This document shows, piece by piece, positions 1 through 10,556 of a stretch of DNA of 64,000 nucleotides; the stretch's first letter is position 1; the number at the start of each line of letters is the position of its first letter. Under the pieces are notes generated by a model. It worked only from the letters and a program-made list of their open reading frames with translations, did not search any database and was not told where the DNA came from. The DNA is taken from the NCBI GenBank assembly GCA_964036315.1, contig OZ038498.1, forward strand, positions 13,914,473-13,978,472. Direction: 5' to 3'. The translations under genes were made by a program, and so were the position numbers. Origin of the DNA: Acanthosepion esculentum (lineage: Eukaryota > Mollusca > Cephalopoda > Sepiida > Sepiidae).

Positions 1-72
1 TCCGCAAGAGTTCCAAGCTCAGTTCCATCTTCACTGGTACACCTTCAGCCTTGTGCCACCTACACTTAGTAA
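1..72 (+). repeat. Possible 3' piece of a tRNA-derived SINE
   Basis: The run agttccatcttcactgg ... ttcagccttgtg resembles the piece at 15473-15515 (gttcgatcttcactggg ... ttcggccttgtg), where a B-box-like GTTCGATC is present. It is diverged and cut by the window edge. Confidence 0.35.
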
Positions 73-1383
73 GTAAATTGTTATAGCTGGGGATAGCACT
101 TGGATAAATCGTCGGAAAAAAAAAAGGAAAAGATTATTTTTTTTATCCTTCGAAGCACGTAATTATGATTTTATTTTTCGTTTTTTCATTTTTACTGCTA
201 TATTTGGAATCGCGCATTCATTTTAAACTTCGCGCATTGCGCAGTAATCAAGACAAGTGAAGCGTCAGTGCATGACAACTCGAGGCAAATGTATGTAAAC
301 AAAGCCAGTAATGGCAGCCGTTATGTCGACGCAACACGAAATAAGTCGAACTTACATTGTCCATAACTCCTAAATGGTAATAGAGCACAAACCTTTAATG
401 TCATTTTTTAAATAATCAGGCAATTTCACACCATAATTGAACATTATAATTACCGTGGGATTTTGGTGCTTATACTGCAAATTAACCTGATTGACTCATT
501 AGATCCCGGAATTATGCATATGTTCTCCCAGTCATGTTGGTGTTGCTAAGTTTGCGAAAATTTCTGGCGATGTTCTTTCATGTATGGAGACTTTTGTTTC
601 CTTGTGTGTGTTAAATCCTTTTAAGGTTTCCCTCTTGTGTCTACTCTCGGGGTAACCAACTTGTAGGATTTAGGATAGAATATGGTTAATTAAAGAAATA
701 ACAAATAATTGTATTAAAAATTCATTTTTCATCGAAAATTTTTTTGCCTTTAGAAAATATTGTCCATATTCATAAAAACAACTAAAAGCAAATAAAAACA
801 TTTGAAATTAAATAATATCTTTGTTTTATTGTTTTGTGTGTTACAATTCAGAGTTGATTTTCAGGTAGGTGGGGTCCAATTAAAAAAATACATGATTTGC
901 TTTTCTTGTGCTTTTAACTAATATAAACTGAATGCGATTGAATTTCTAGAGTTTTCATAAAATTAGTTATGGGGGCGGGGGGTAATAAATAAAAAAAATA
1001 TTTTGCCATGACTTTAAAAAAAGAAAACATATAATAATTTCCATCATTTGTTAATAGTTTCTGAAAGTTTCATTAACATCCGACAATTATTTTTATTTTT
1101 GCAAGATTTTCCAAATTAATGTCTCTCATACAAAAAAGAAAAAAAACTTGCTAAAAATTTAGGTTATTTTACTAATTACTGTGATACAAAGAGAAACAAG
1201 TTTGTTTTTTTAATCAAAATTTAAAATGTTCTAAAAAGAAGGAAAAAATAAAAAAAAATAAATCGGTCTTTCCTCTTAATAATAACATAAACATTTAGAC
1301 GATAAAATTGTTTTCGTCAAGTTTGGCGTCTTTTTCATCAGACTATGCTATTTTTTTAGCAATCTCAGGAAGGTACCTAGAAG
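73..1383. other. AT-rich DNA without recognisable gene
   Basis: Homopolymer-rich, stop-dense sequence on both strands. No coding region, RNA gene or mobile element was recognised. Confidence 0.6.
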
Positions 1384-1873
1384 AGCGATATGAAAGTTTT
1401 TTGTACCGTATAACCGGAAGTAACTTAGTAGCCTCTTGAAATTAGTACAAAATGCATACATTAAAGTTATTTTACTACACTTTTACCAGAATTTCATATC
1501 CTCAAGTATTATCTGATTATAAAACAAACCACAAGAAAAACTAACTTCTGATGATAAGTATATGGTGTAATCACGAGCGGTGTCAAAGTTTTCGAATTTT
1601 GTGCCGTTATAACCGGAAGTAACTTTGAGAATAGTACAAAATGCACACATTAAATTTATTTTCTCACTCGTTTATCAGGATTTAATATCCTCAAGTATTA
1701 GATGATTGAAAATATAAAACAAACCACAGGAAAAATTAAGTTGTAATGATAAGTATGATGTAATGAAAAGCGTTGTCAGAGTTTTCGAACTTTGTGCCGT
1801 ATAACCGAAAGTAACTTAGTAGCCTCCTGAGATTAGTACAAAATACATATATTAAATTTATTTTCCTACTCGT
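1384..1873 (+). repeat. Tandem repeat, ~192-bp unit, about 2.5 copies
   Basis: Copies start near 1384, 1576 and 1768. Each carries gtaccgtataaccggaagta or a variant, then tagtacaaaatgcatacatt, a poly-pyrimidine stretch, cctcaagtatta, and aaaacaaaccaca. Copies differ by substitutions and small indels. No ORF is conserved between copies. Confidence 0.8.
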
Positions 1874-2016
1874 TTGTTTTTCTTTTCAGGTTATATAACA
1901 CATTAGCACTATTTTTATATAATTTATGAAAAAATATAACAAAAACATAACCACAGCATCTTTCAATCAATTTTAACGAAACTTGCATAAAAGAGAGATT
2001 GTTGCCCAAATACACA

Positions 2017-2017
<1 letters not shown>

Positions 2018-2075
<58 letters not shown>
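2018..2075. repeat. (AT)n microsatellite
   Basis: Uninterrupted AT dinucleotides, preceded by ttgcccaaatacacaattt, a flank seen beside other AT arrays in this window. Confidence 0.95.
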
Positions 2076-2078
<3 letters not shown>

Positions 2079-2315
2079 GTTTTATGTAGTTAAATTGCTT
2101 TGGGGTTTGAATTATTGAACTTACGCACATATCTGCAGTTGTTGAGGTCACTGATAAGCCGGAAATCTCACTGGTAGCAAAATCAATGAAATTAAGGGCA
2201 ACCGGTTGCAATAGGTGGCTGCTGTGTTGCTGCTCTGTGCTTACCCGAAGACTGCCACCCGTTCATAATCGGTCAAGAGTTTTACTTCTGGCAATGTAAA
2301 ATAGTGGTTGCGTTT

Positions 2316-4474
2316 TCACTGTAGGACTCCCCCCTTCACTATTAAGTCCATAAGTTTTCCCAGTTTTAAGCGGAATACGTGGGCGGTAATGTCATGTCTG
2401 TGAGTGTAATCGTGTCCGGGTAGGAGTTCACGTGTTATCTCAACCCATTTGGAGTTGCAGACAAACCTTATAAGTAAGTCTGGCTGCCCATATTGTCTAA
2501 CGTATGTCATAGCGTCCTGCGTGCGTTCATGCATGTAACGCCCCCCACCCCCACCCCCAGTGTAGGTAGAGGGCAGAATGCACAGCTTCCCTAGGTCGTG
2601 GGGATTGACTTAATTTCGAAGGTTGTCGCGTAAGTGTACGTAGGAGTCTGAGCGCAGCTGTTTCTGATGATTCAGTATAAATCAAAGCCTCTCCGATTCC
2701 ATCTCAGCGCTCATGTCAACCGCAAACTGGTGGAAAAGCTCCCTGCATCTATGAAGCAAGTTGAAGTCTCCATCGCTAACTATGAAACGGTATGAGTAGA
2801 AGGCCTTGCACGATAAGGTTTCGGAAGACGTTGTACGTTGGCCACCCGGTGTATGAAGGGGAATGCCGAAATAGTAGCCATCGTCACCATAAGGGAAAAG
2901 TAAAGGGTGCTGCAATGCGTCATATGATCGATGGGTCTCTGAATTCCTGCGAAGAGCGCCGCCTCTTGATTTGAGGACAATATCGCGAGTGCGGTCTTGC
3001 TCCCCAAGTATAATAGCGGCCACTTCGTTGCACGCAGGAGCATTGTAGCGGCGTTCGTGTTCATCATAAGGCCATTTGTCGGCGTCAATTAAAATGCTGA
3101 AGGAAGGAAAGGGAGCATTTTCCAAAGCATATTTGAAACTGCGAATGTAGCTGTTAACCTCGTGAAGCATGGCCTGAAGTCCCTGCGAGGAACTATTCGC
3201 GACGGCGGCAAAATACCAATCCGGATTTCGGCCTGTAGGTTGTAGTCTGCAATAAAGTACATTTGAAGGAATTTAGGCGTAGCGGTCTCCTCAGACAGCA
3301 GAGACCCAATGCGGTGGTATACCCGCCCCTCTACTTTGAAAGTGGGCATCCAACTCTCTTCTCGAACCACCTGAGCCCCAAATGAGGTCATTTGAAAGTT
3401 GTTGTATTGCCTAATTGTTTTAAGGAAGTGGTTGGAGTCGGGATGGGAGCCGGCTATTAGTCCCGTCAGCAAGGTAGGTGGTTCATGCAGAGGTGGCAGT
3501 CGAACTTTGCCAGAGGAGCAGCACAGACCGGCAGGATCCGCGGCACATTTGCGAGCATTGCAGAATTGGCAAATGCAGGTCATGGACCCTACATTGAAGT
3601 CGTCACGCATAATTAAGTTAATGCCGAGGTCGTAATTGAAAGCCAAGAAAGATTTTTTAAAAAAGCTACTGGGACAGGTAACACCACGGGCGGCAGCAAG
3701 GCGCTGAATGTCGCCGTCGAGGCGTATGCGGTGAGCTTGGGGAGTTTGAGATAAGCGCACAGCGGCCATGTTTGTAGCAGCCCTTGAAAGTCTGTTTGTC
3801 CTTGTTTGTGGGTTCTAGTAGTTTCTGGCAGCAGAAGTCGCTGCAGCGTTGCGGGCATTGCGGGTTGCCCGCTGCAGCTCTGTCTCGGACTCCCTCGACA
3901 TAGCAGTTGCAGTAGCGTCCCTGGATTGACGGGCGCGCCTGCGGTCAAATGTTTCAGCTGCCTTCGACCTGGCAGTGGTGGCAGCATTCCTAGCATTTCG
4001 AACAGACCTACGTAGCGGTGTCTCAGCAGCCCTGGCGCTCGCTGTTGCAGCAGCGTCCTTGGATTGACGGGCGCGCCTGCGGTCAAGTGTCTCTATTGCC
4101 CTTGATTTCGCAGTGGCAGCAGCGTTTCTTACGTTACGAAGAAGCCTTTGATGATGAGTCCCGGAAGCCCGAGATGCAGAGGCGGTTTCTGCAGCCTGTG
4201 GGTTCATTCTCGACCGTTGTGCGTTCTTGAGCCTTGATTGCAACGAAACCCTGTAGCCAGCTTTCCCAGCCAAGCAGGTGGCACGCTCCTCTTGTGACTG
4301 CGAGGCCTGCGTGAGGGCGCTGCGTCGAGCTACCTGTGACAGTCGCATTGTAGTCTGCTCCTGGGACTCGCGGGCCCGTCTTGCCCTCATAGCGGACGCT
4401 GTTGCAGACCGAAAGCTAAGACGTACCCTAAGACGTAAAAGTGATGCTAGTAGTGATTGATTAGGGTTGCTCAA
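2316..4474 (-). pseudogene. Helitron replicase/helicase polyprotein, N-terminal region, broken
   Basis: Read on the minus strand from an ATG at 4474. First comes an Arg/Ala/Thr-rich N-terminal region made of ~23-residue repeats (RRRARQS and AAET blocks). After a TAG (3817-3815) the same frame continues into the Helitron helicase-like N domain: GSMTCICQFCNARK, HPDSNHFLKTIRQYNNFQM, SFGAQVVREESWMPTFKVEG, RVYHRIGSLL. A frameshift near 3170-3230 leads to LHEVNSYIRSFKYALENAP, YNAPACNEVAAIILGE, ETHRSYDALQHPLLFPYGDD. Two more in-frame stops follow (2684-2682 and about 60 bases further), then YMHERTQDAMTYVRQYGQPD and HDITAHVF-LKLGKLMDL. The copy stops before the HUH nuclease motif, the replication tyrosines and the helicase, so it is truncated and inactive. 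Confidence 0.88.
3838..4140 (-). repeat. 138-bp coding tandem repeat in the Helitron N-terminal region
   Basis: The block ggattgacgggcgcgcctgc occurs at 3923 and again at 4061, a period of 138 bp (46 codons, two 23-residue units). The repeat is in frame and GC-rich compared with the AT-rich flanks. It encodes alternating basic and Ala-rich modules. Confidence 0.75.
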
Positions 4475-5040
4475 TTGCAGGAGTACAACGTCTAACTTAG
4501 TATCGCAAAGCGTGAGCCAGAATCGGGAAGGCAGGTATTTAAGTAAAACAGCTGAATAAATTGTTTATGGTAGTTGGAAATATGTAGTTAAACAGACAAA
4601 CAGAAAAAAAAAACGTAAGAAACAACTTGCGGTAGGAGAAATGATTACTTGAAGGAGTCTATCGTATCAACCGGATGGCAGCGTAACAGAAGCAGAAGTG
4701 AGACCTTCGTCCCACAGTTGTGCACAGCAGGTTCGAATGCGAAGTATTACTGGCCAATCGGTTGTGCCAATCAGCGTGCGTCCTAGGGTCTCGAACACCA
4801 ATCAGCGACCGCGTACTGCAATCAGGCAATGAGATACCGCTATGTGAAGCATGGTCACGCGTGTGTGAATAACAGTCAGCTGTAGAGTCTGTAGTGTAGA
4901 CGTCTCAGTTGAACATACGTTTGATTGGTGTATTCGCAAATTCCGATGAAGACATGATTGTATCGACTTCCTCGGGTATTAGTTGGTCATAAAGGAACTC
5001 ACAGGGCAGAAGTTTTTAATTGTCACGACTAAAGCCGATA
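4475..5040. other. No gene recognised; possible Helitron upstream sequence
   Basis: Mixed-composition DNA upstream of the Helitron reading frame. No terminal TC or 3' CTRR signature could be fixed, so the element border is unknown. Confidence 0.4.
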
Positions 5041-5049
5041 AAGTTAATC

Positions 5050-5870
5050 AAAATCCCAAGCAAGTTGCGAAAAACATCGCCAAATTCAGGTAAACTCGAT
5101 TTGAATGGGAAGTCAAAAGGGGTATGATTTCATCGATTTTTATCCGATAATTGAAACCGATATTGAAAACGAAAGTCAGCACCTCAATACTGTCGGTAAA
5201 TACTATGCTCAATGGGAATTTTGCTGAAAATTCTTCGCCATTTCCGAAAAATATAGCCAAAAATCAGCTAGACTGGACATGAATCGGATGTCCCAAAGTG
5301 GTCGATTGTATCGATTTTTTCCAGTAATTGATATCGATATTGAAAATGAATGTCAGCACATCATAACTATTGATAAGAACAATGCTCAACGTAATTTTGG
5401 TGGAAATTCTTCGCCATTTGCGAAAAATATAGCCAAAAATCAGCTTGACTGGATTTGAATTGGAAGTCAAAAGTGGCATAATATTATCGATTTTTTCCGA
5501 TATTGAAGAAAAAGTTCAGCAACTAATAACTTGATAAAACTAATGCTCAACATGATTTTCGTGAAAAGTCCTTGCAGTTTGCGAAAAACAGAGCCAAAAA
5601 TCAGCTACATTGGATTTGAATCGGATGTTCCAAAGTGATCGATTTTATCGATTTTTTTCCGATAACTGATATCAATTTTAAAAAACAAAGAACAGCACCT
5701 CAGAACTCTAAGTAAGGACATTACTCAACGTGAGTTTGGTGGATATCACTTGTAATTTGTGAAAACTATCACTGAAAAACTGATGAATGTTTTGGGAATC
5801 AATATTCGACCCCCTATCGGTTTTATCGATTTTTTTCCAAAATCGGAGGAACAATCGAAAAATCCGAAGA
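5050..5870 (+). repeat. Tandem satellite, ~176-bp unit, about 4.5 copies
   Basis: The block ttcttcgccatttgcgaaaaa recurs with period 176 (5231 to 5407). Diverged or shorter copies occur near 5058, 5569 and 5745. Each unit carries agccaaaaatcagct, a tatcgattttttcc block and a run like attgaaaa-gaa-gtcagcac. The final copy runs into sequence that ends with gacagacacactaacagaatg. Confidence 0.85.
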
Positions 5871-6543
5871 CGTCAAGTAAAGAATGCCGTAAATTTCCGA
5901 TCTGTGTGTGAATTTTTATGCCAATCGGACGAAAGGTTTGCCCAGGATGAGGTAACAAGGTGACAGACACACTAACAGAATGCCATTTATAGATATAGAT
6001 ATATAATATTTCTAGAATTATATCATTTGAGCATGGGTTTGTCAATTGAACATCGGTCCAGTTTGCCGAATTTCATCTTTTACATATATGAAGACAGATC
6101 CATGAGACACGTAGTTATATACTGAATTTTCATCTGAATTTTCACTGTATAATTCTTGGTCTCAGTGATTAATATTCACCACTGAATATTAATTAATATT
6201 AATTATTAATTAATATTAATTATTAATTGCCTATTGACAAAAAAAAGAGAATATGTTGAAAAATAATTATTTGTTATCATTTCACCATTAGTTTACGTCG
6301 TTGAAGCATAGTACTATATATCATCTTCAATACGCAACCTACTCGTGAACACGAAATATGTTTCGCACCTCCAGCCGCAAAAAAGATTCAAAAGTTACGG
6401 AAGCCCTTATTAAAAAATAAAAAAAAGAAACCAGCCCTTAATAACATTAATTAAGAATATGGTCACAATGTACTGGCCATTTTGGAAAATGACAATATGT
6501 CTATTTTCAGCAACTTTTATGCTACAGCACTTGGACATAATCT

Positions 6544-7252
6544 ATTATAGTAGTATAAAAGTTTATCTGTCCGCCGGTCTCGAAAAGGACCTCCAATCTG
6601 TGGTTGACTGGGCTAGGAAATGGCCTGTAAACTTTAATGCCTCCAAAACGAAACTGCTCTCACTTAAACACCATAGAGAACCATCCCTGCCTCCTATCAG
6701 CCTGGCTGATGCCCAACTCCACGAGAGCGTCCCTCTGCGCCTTCTTGGACTGACCTGAGGTGAAACAACTACATTGAATCAATAGCTTCATCTACCGCAA
6801 GGGAAGTTGGTTCTGTGTGTCGCGCCAAAAGGTTTTTTTTCTCACTTGAGTCCATCCTTCAAATCTACAAATCTACCATTCGTCCATGCATTGAATACTG
6901 TTGCCATATATCGTCTGGTTCCCTCCCTGTGCATCTGGAGGTCCTAGACAAAATCCAGAGACAGATATGCAATGTGATAGGTCCTGATCTGGCATCTTGT
7001 CTACAACACTTTCTAACAGACGTGATGTGGCTTCCCTCTGTCTTTTCTACAAATATTTTCATGGCAACTGCTCTGATGAGCTACTTTCACTGGTACCCCA
7101 TCTGTATGAATTTAAGCGTGCTACTAGGTTGGCATCTCGGTCCCACCTTTTCACTGTCAAAACAGTTAAATGTAACCACCTCTTCTACTCCAACAGCTTC
7201 TCTCGCATTTACCTCCAGTGGACCTCCCTTCCTCCAACTTGCTTCCCTGATA
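6544..7252 (+). pseudogene. Non-LTR retrotransposon reverse transcriptase, C-terminal part (Jockey/CR1-like)
   Basis: Translation across frames gives the end of a LINE RT: GLEKDLQSVVDWARKWPVNF, NASKTKLLSLKHHREPS, LRLLGLT, then SLESILQIYKSTIRPCIEYC, LEVLDKIQRQICNVIGPDLA, RRDVASLCLFYKYFHG, CSDELLSLVP and LPPTCFPD. Several frameshifts and a stop after LGLT make it inactive. The 5' part (ORF1, endonuclease, RT fingers) is missing, as expected for a 5'-truncated insertion. Its 3' tail appears further right (7672-7840), split off by another LINE fragment. Confidence 0.85.
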
Positions 7253-7672
7253 CGACAGCGAATGTTGGACGATTTCCTCAAAGATGAAGAAGAGACTTGA
7301 GGCGACAGAAATGTGGTTCTACAGAGGGATGCTAGGGATATCATGAACCGAGTGTGACAGAAATGATGAAGTCTTAGAGAGGTTGCAAACAAGGAGGAGG
7401 CTTATACTTATCATCAGGTAGAGGCAGCTGAAGTTTATGGGACACATAATGAGGAGGGGGGCCCGGAGAATCTGATACTCACGGGTCGAATAGAGGGAAA
7501 GAGAGACAAGGGAAAACAACGCGTGGCATACGTGGCGGGCTTAAGCAAGCGGATGACAACGTGGTCTGGGAGGGGGGAGGAAGCAGAGAGAAGGAACTTG
7601 TTGAGAGCTGCAAGAGATAGAGGGAGGTGGAGAGTCATGATCGCCTACGTCCTGAAAGGACATGGCACATAA
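7253..7672 (+). pseudogene. Second LINE 3' fragment (endonuclease-reverse transcriptase, RTE-like C-terminus) nested in the first
   Basis: Translates as KMKKRLEATEMWFYRGMLGI, then ISWTESVTEMM, RRRLILIIRQRQLKFMGHIM, a broken middle, then LLRAARDRGRWRVMIAYVLK ending GHGT. This is the C-terminal region commonly annotated as endonuclease-reverse transcriptase. It interrupts the first LINE between its RT C-terminus and its 3' tail. Related decayed copies lie at 27338 and 36688. Confidence 0.75.
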
Positions 7673-7840
7673 AAAGAAAAGAATGTCAATCGACATCTTC
7701 TGATGCCTTGATCCTGACCCCCGTCCTTCTCTATATTCTTTCCTCAAACACCCGTCTTTACTCTTGCTCTCACTCTCTGTAACCCCTTGCGTGCTAGCGG
7801 CACTCCTGCCTTGCTTGGGGTGAAATGCTTAAAAAGAAAA
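7672..7840 (+). repeat. LINE 3' tail, copy 1
   Basis: Begins aatgtcaatcgacatcttct and ends ggggtgaaatgcttaaaaag, which matches the tails at 8041-8212 and, more loosely, 63400-63556. It ends in an A-rich tract. It probably belongs to the LINE at 6544. Confidence 0.75.
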
Positions 7841-7904
7841 TGTTTCCTCTCCTCTTTCAATTTAACCGGATTATTAAAGTAGCCATTCTTCTATATTATT
7901 CTAC

Positions 7905-7978
7905 CTCTGTCCCATAATGATTGTTCCATTTAGTCTATGAAATTTTTACGTAAATGGAACAATCATTATTGGACAGAG
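7905..7978. repeat. Inverted repeat, 28-bp arms
   Basis: Arm 7905-7932 (ctctgtcccataatgattgt...) pairs with 7951-7978 with one mismatch, around an 18-nt loop. It ends where the second LINE copy begins. Confidence 0.8.
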
Positions 7979-8212
7979 ATGGGAACTCCTTTCCTCCCAC
8001 TTGCCTCCCTGATAGCTATAATCTTCAAATATTCAAATGTAATGTCAATCGACATCTTCTGATGCACTGATACTGACCCCCGTCCTTTTCTATATCCTTT
8101 CCTCAAACAACCCTCTTTACTCTTGCTCTCACTCTCTGTAATCCCTTGCGTGCTAGTGGCACTGCCCCCTTGGTTAGGGTGAAATGCTTAAAAAAAATAA
8201 TAAAAAAATAAT
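7979..8212 (+). mobile_element. LINE 3' end, copy 2
   Basis: Starts with the RT C-terminus (GNSFPPTCLPDSYNLQIFKC, then NVNRHLL) and runs into the same tail as 7672-7840, ending gggtgaaatgcttaaaaaaa. It is a short 5'-truncated insertion of the same LINE family. Confidence 0.75.
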
Positions 8213-8356
8213 CCTTGAGTAAGGCTAATAGCATTCGTTATCAACAAACTTTTGGACATTTTTTATATTCATTAAGTTCGTAAAAGAAAATCTTTTACGA
8301 ATACAAAAAAAAAAAACATAATGAAAAATTAAAAGAAACTACTTTGTCAGTCTTAT

Positions 8357-8640
8357 TTAACAAAATATATTTCGCCTCAGTAAATTGTTTTCTTTTTTAA
8401 TTCGAGTAGCATCTTTTACATCAAAATTGTTGTTCGTCTCGTAATGGTAAGCAACTAATGGATTTAATGTGTTGTTTTGTAAAAGATCCCTTTTGTGTTC
8501 ATATAACCTTTTATTTAAAGTCCTTGAGCTTTCTCCTATGTATTTCTTGTGGCAATTATTACAGGTGAGAGAATAAATTCCATCTTCAATTTTTAGCTTA
8601 TTATTTGGTTTTGTAATAATTAAGTCACATCATTTAATCT
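8357..8640 (-). pseudogene. Penelope-like retroelement, GIY-YIG endonuclease domain fragment
   Basis: On the minus strand an open stretch of about 75 codons without a Met reads DGIYSLTCNNCHKKYIGESS, RTLNKRLYEHKRDLLQNNTL, NPLVAYHYETNNNFDVKDAT, RIKKENNLLRR, then a stop. GIY...YIG with R and H downstream is the C-terminal endonuclease of Penelope-like elements. The RT part is missing. It is close in sequence to the fragment at 17766, so both come from one family. Confidence 0.82.
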
Positions 8641-8801
8641 AGAAGTATGAAAAACCCTTGAAAATGGCTAATAGTTTTACAATTTCTATATCGTTTCAGA
8701 ATAGGAGAAAAACAGAATTGAAAAACAAAATAACAAAACAAAAGTACCTTGCCAGTCTCGTATAATCAAACATTTATTAAAGGATTACTGCCCAAATACA
8801 C

Positions 8802-8803
<2 letters not shown>

Positions 8804-8896
<93 letters not shown>

Positions 8897-8916
8897 TGTA
8901 TGTATGTGTGTGTGTG
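8804..8916. repeat. (AT)n followed by (ATGT)n and (TG)n
   Basis: Compound microsatellite. The AT part ends near 8868 and ATGT tetramers follow to about 8906. It is preceded by ctgcccaaatacacaattat. Confidence 0.95.
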
Positions 8917-9061
8917 ATAGGATAGATAACAAACAGGAAACGTTTAGCAACCTAACATATTCACTTTTTATTGAATCTCCATATTTCATTCTTTGATGAA
9001 ACTTTAATAAAAGGGAAACATTAGATTGGTAAACGTTTCCTATTTGTTCTTTATCTTATCA
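8915..9061. repeat. Inverted repeat with 32-bp arms, Penelope-associated
   Basis: Arm 8915-8946 (tgataggatagataacaaac...) pairs with 9030-9061 with a few mismatches. The loop contains TTGATGA at 8993, a small CTTT/AAAG stem and GAAA at 9015-9018. Confidence 0.7.
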
Positions 9062-9203
9062 TTCTGTCGGATTCCGATCCATAGTTGACCTGTATTTGAT
9101 CACACTTCATATATATACACGTGTTTGTCTGTGTAAAAAATCAGATATAACTACAATATATCTATAAAAGGACGATATGAATAAAGGCAAAAGGAAAACT
9201 TAT

Positions 9204-9265
9204 CTTAGCCGTCGCGTTTCATCTCCTGATGAAAGTCCGTTAGAGGACGAAACGCGTTGGCTAAG
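9204..9265 (+). ncRNA. Hairpin with degenerate hammerhead-ribozyme-like core
   Basis: Outer arms cttagcc-gt-cgcgtttc (9204-9220) and gaaacgcg-tt-ggctaag (9249-9265). Inside are CTGATGA (9226-9232), a 4-bp stem GTCC/GGAC (9235-9238, 9245-9248) with loop gttaga, then GAAA (9249-9252). CUGAUGA, stem II and GAAA in this order form the hammerhead core. Two extra A's between CTGATGA and the stem depart from the consensus, and stem I is not clear. Penelope-like elements are known to carry hammerheads, and one lies about 600 bp away. It is probably decayed. Confidence 0.35.
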
Positions 9266-9279
9266 TTTTTTTCTTTTGT

Positions 9280-9281
9280 CT

Positions 9282-9312
<31 letters not shown>

Positions 9313-9580
9313 TGTGTGTGTATATATATATATGATGTGTGTGTGTATAAATATATGATGTGTGTGTCTATATATATATGATGTGTGTGTGTATATATAT
9401 ATATGATGTGTGTGTATAAATATATGATGTGTTTGTATATATATATGATGTGTGTGTATATATATATATGATGTGTATGTGTATATATATATGATGTGTG
9501 TGTATATATATATATGATGTGTGTGTATATATATATATGATGTGTGTGTATATAAATATATATATATATATGTGTGTGTG
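9280..9580. repeat. Compound minisatellite of (TA)n and GATGTGTGTGT blocks
   Basis: About eleven alternations of tatatatat and gatgtgtgtgt with small length changes. Reading frames through it (Tyr/Ile/Thr/His only) are artefacts. Confidence 0.9.
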
Positions 9581-9614
9581 TGTGTATGCGTGCACTAGTG
9601 TTGTATTTTATATA

Positions 9615-10443
9615 TGCAGGAATCCCTCGATTAATACGCATTCGATTAATGTGTTTTTGATTAGTGCGCCAAAATTTTTTTATATACCAAAATTTGATTA
9701 GTGCATACATAATACTCGATTAGTGTAGTAAAACATTCTTCAGTTTAACCATAGTAATCGAAAAGTGATTTTTTTATAGTTACCGATTTTCTAAAATTAA
9801 AAAAATGGGTAATTATTTTCTTTGTCAAGTATTACATTATCGAAGTAATTACAGTAGTGTTAAAAAATGGACGATTATAAATAGATACATTTTATAATAT
9901 AATCCAATAATAAAAATGCATATTTGAATATTTGTCTCCCCTAAAATGTTTTTGAATATTTGTTTCATGTTTATTTTGAAGGTCTTAAAAGGAAATTTCT
10001 TATTTTTTTGTTAAAAAAACGATTTAATTAGATATAGAAACGTACATTTATGAAGAAATATCGAAATATTAAAGATGTTTGAAAGATTATAAATAAAATT
10101 TTCAGGTTAGAATATTAGATTATGATATGTCTGTAAAATTTGAAGTGACAATTTCTCAGTAACGCCAATTATATGAAGAACAGAAGAATACCATTCAACA
10201 AACCACTCTAAATACGGTTGTCATAAAAAAATAAAATAATTCATAACGTTTTTATTGTATCCTCTTATATGTACGTATATTTTAATTAAAAAGTACGCAA
10301 ATTAGAAATTAATTGTGAATGAGACTAAAATTTGATCTACAAATTACATCATTTCTTATAAGTTATTATATTCGATAATGCGTTTTTCAATTATTTAATC
10401 TTTTACTATACACATTAGTCCCACTAATCGAGGGATTCCTGTA
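9615..10443. mobile_element. MITE with pogo/Tigger-like terminal inverted repeats
   Basis: The left end caggaatccctcgattaat (from 9617) matches the reverse complement of the right end, which finishes cgagggattcctg at 10441. CAG-aATCCCTCG-TTA is the typical TIR start of TcMar-Tigger/pogo elements. A TA follows the right end (10442-10443); the left flank is TG, a likely mutated TA duplication. The interior is AT-rich with no transposase frame, so the element is non-autonomous. Confidence 0.75.
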
Positions 10444-10556
10444 CATCGCAAGTGGTTCTCTGATAGTTTTTTGAATGTCTACACTACATCAAAATAGAAT
10501 CCGTATTTATCTTTCATCGATGGAGCATTACTGAAGAGTCCCGTACGTCTGACATC

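Noticed and set aside
2780..3088. Second minus-strand protein overlapping the Helitron
   Set aside because: It is a shadow frame. The frame matching the Helitron N domain is the other one.
3399..4460. Plus-strand reading frames over the Helitron
   Set aside because: They are antisense shadows of a GC-rich repetitive coding region, with no recognisable protein.
6179..6232. Palindromic taattaatatt array as a regulatory site
   Set aside because: Short-period AT-only sequence is self-complementary by composition.
9261..9710. 149-codon Tyr/Ile/Thr/His-rich reading frame
   Set aside because: It is translation of the TA/TG minisatellite and has no non-repetitive core.
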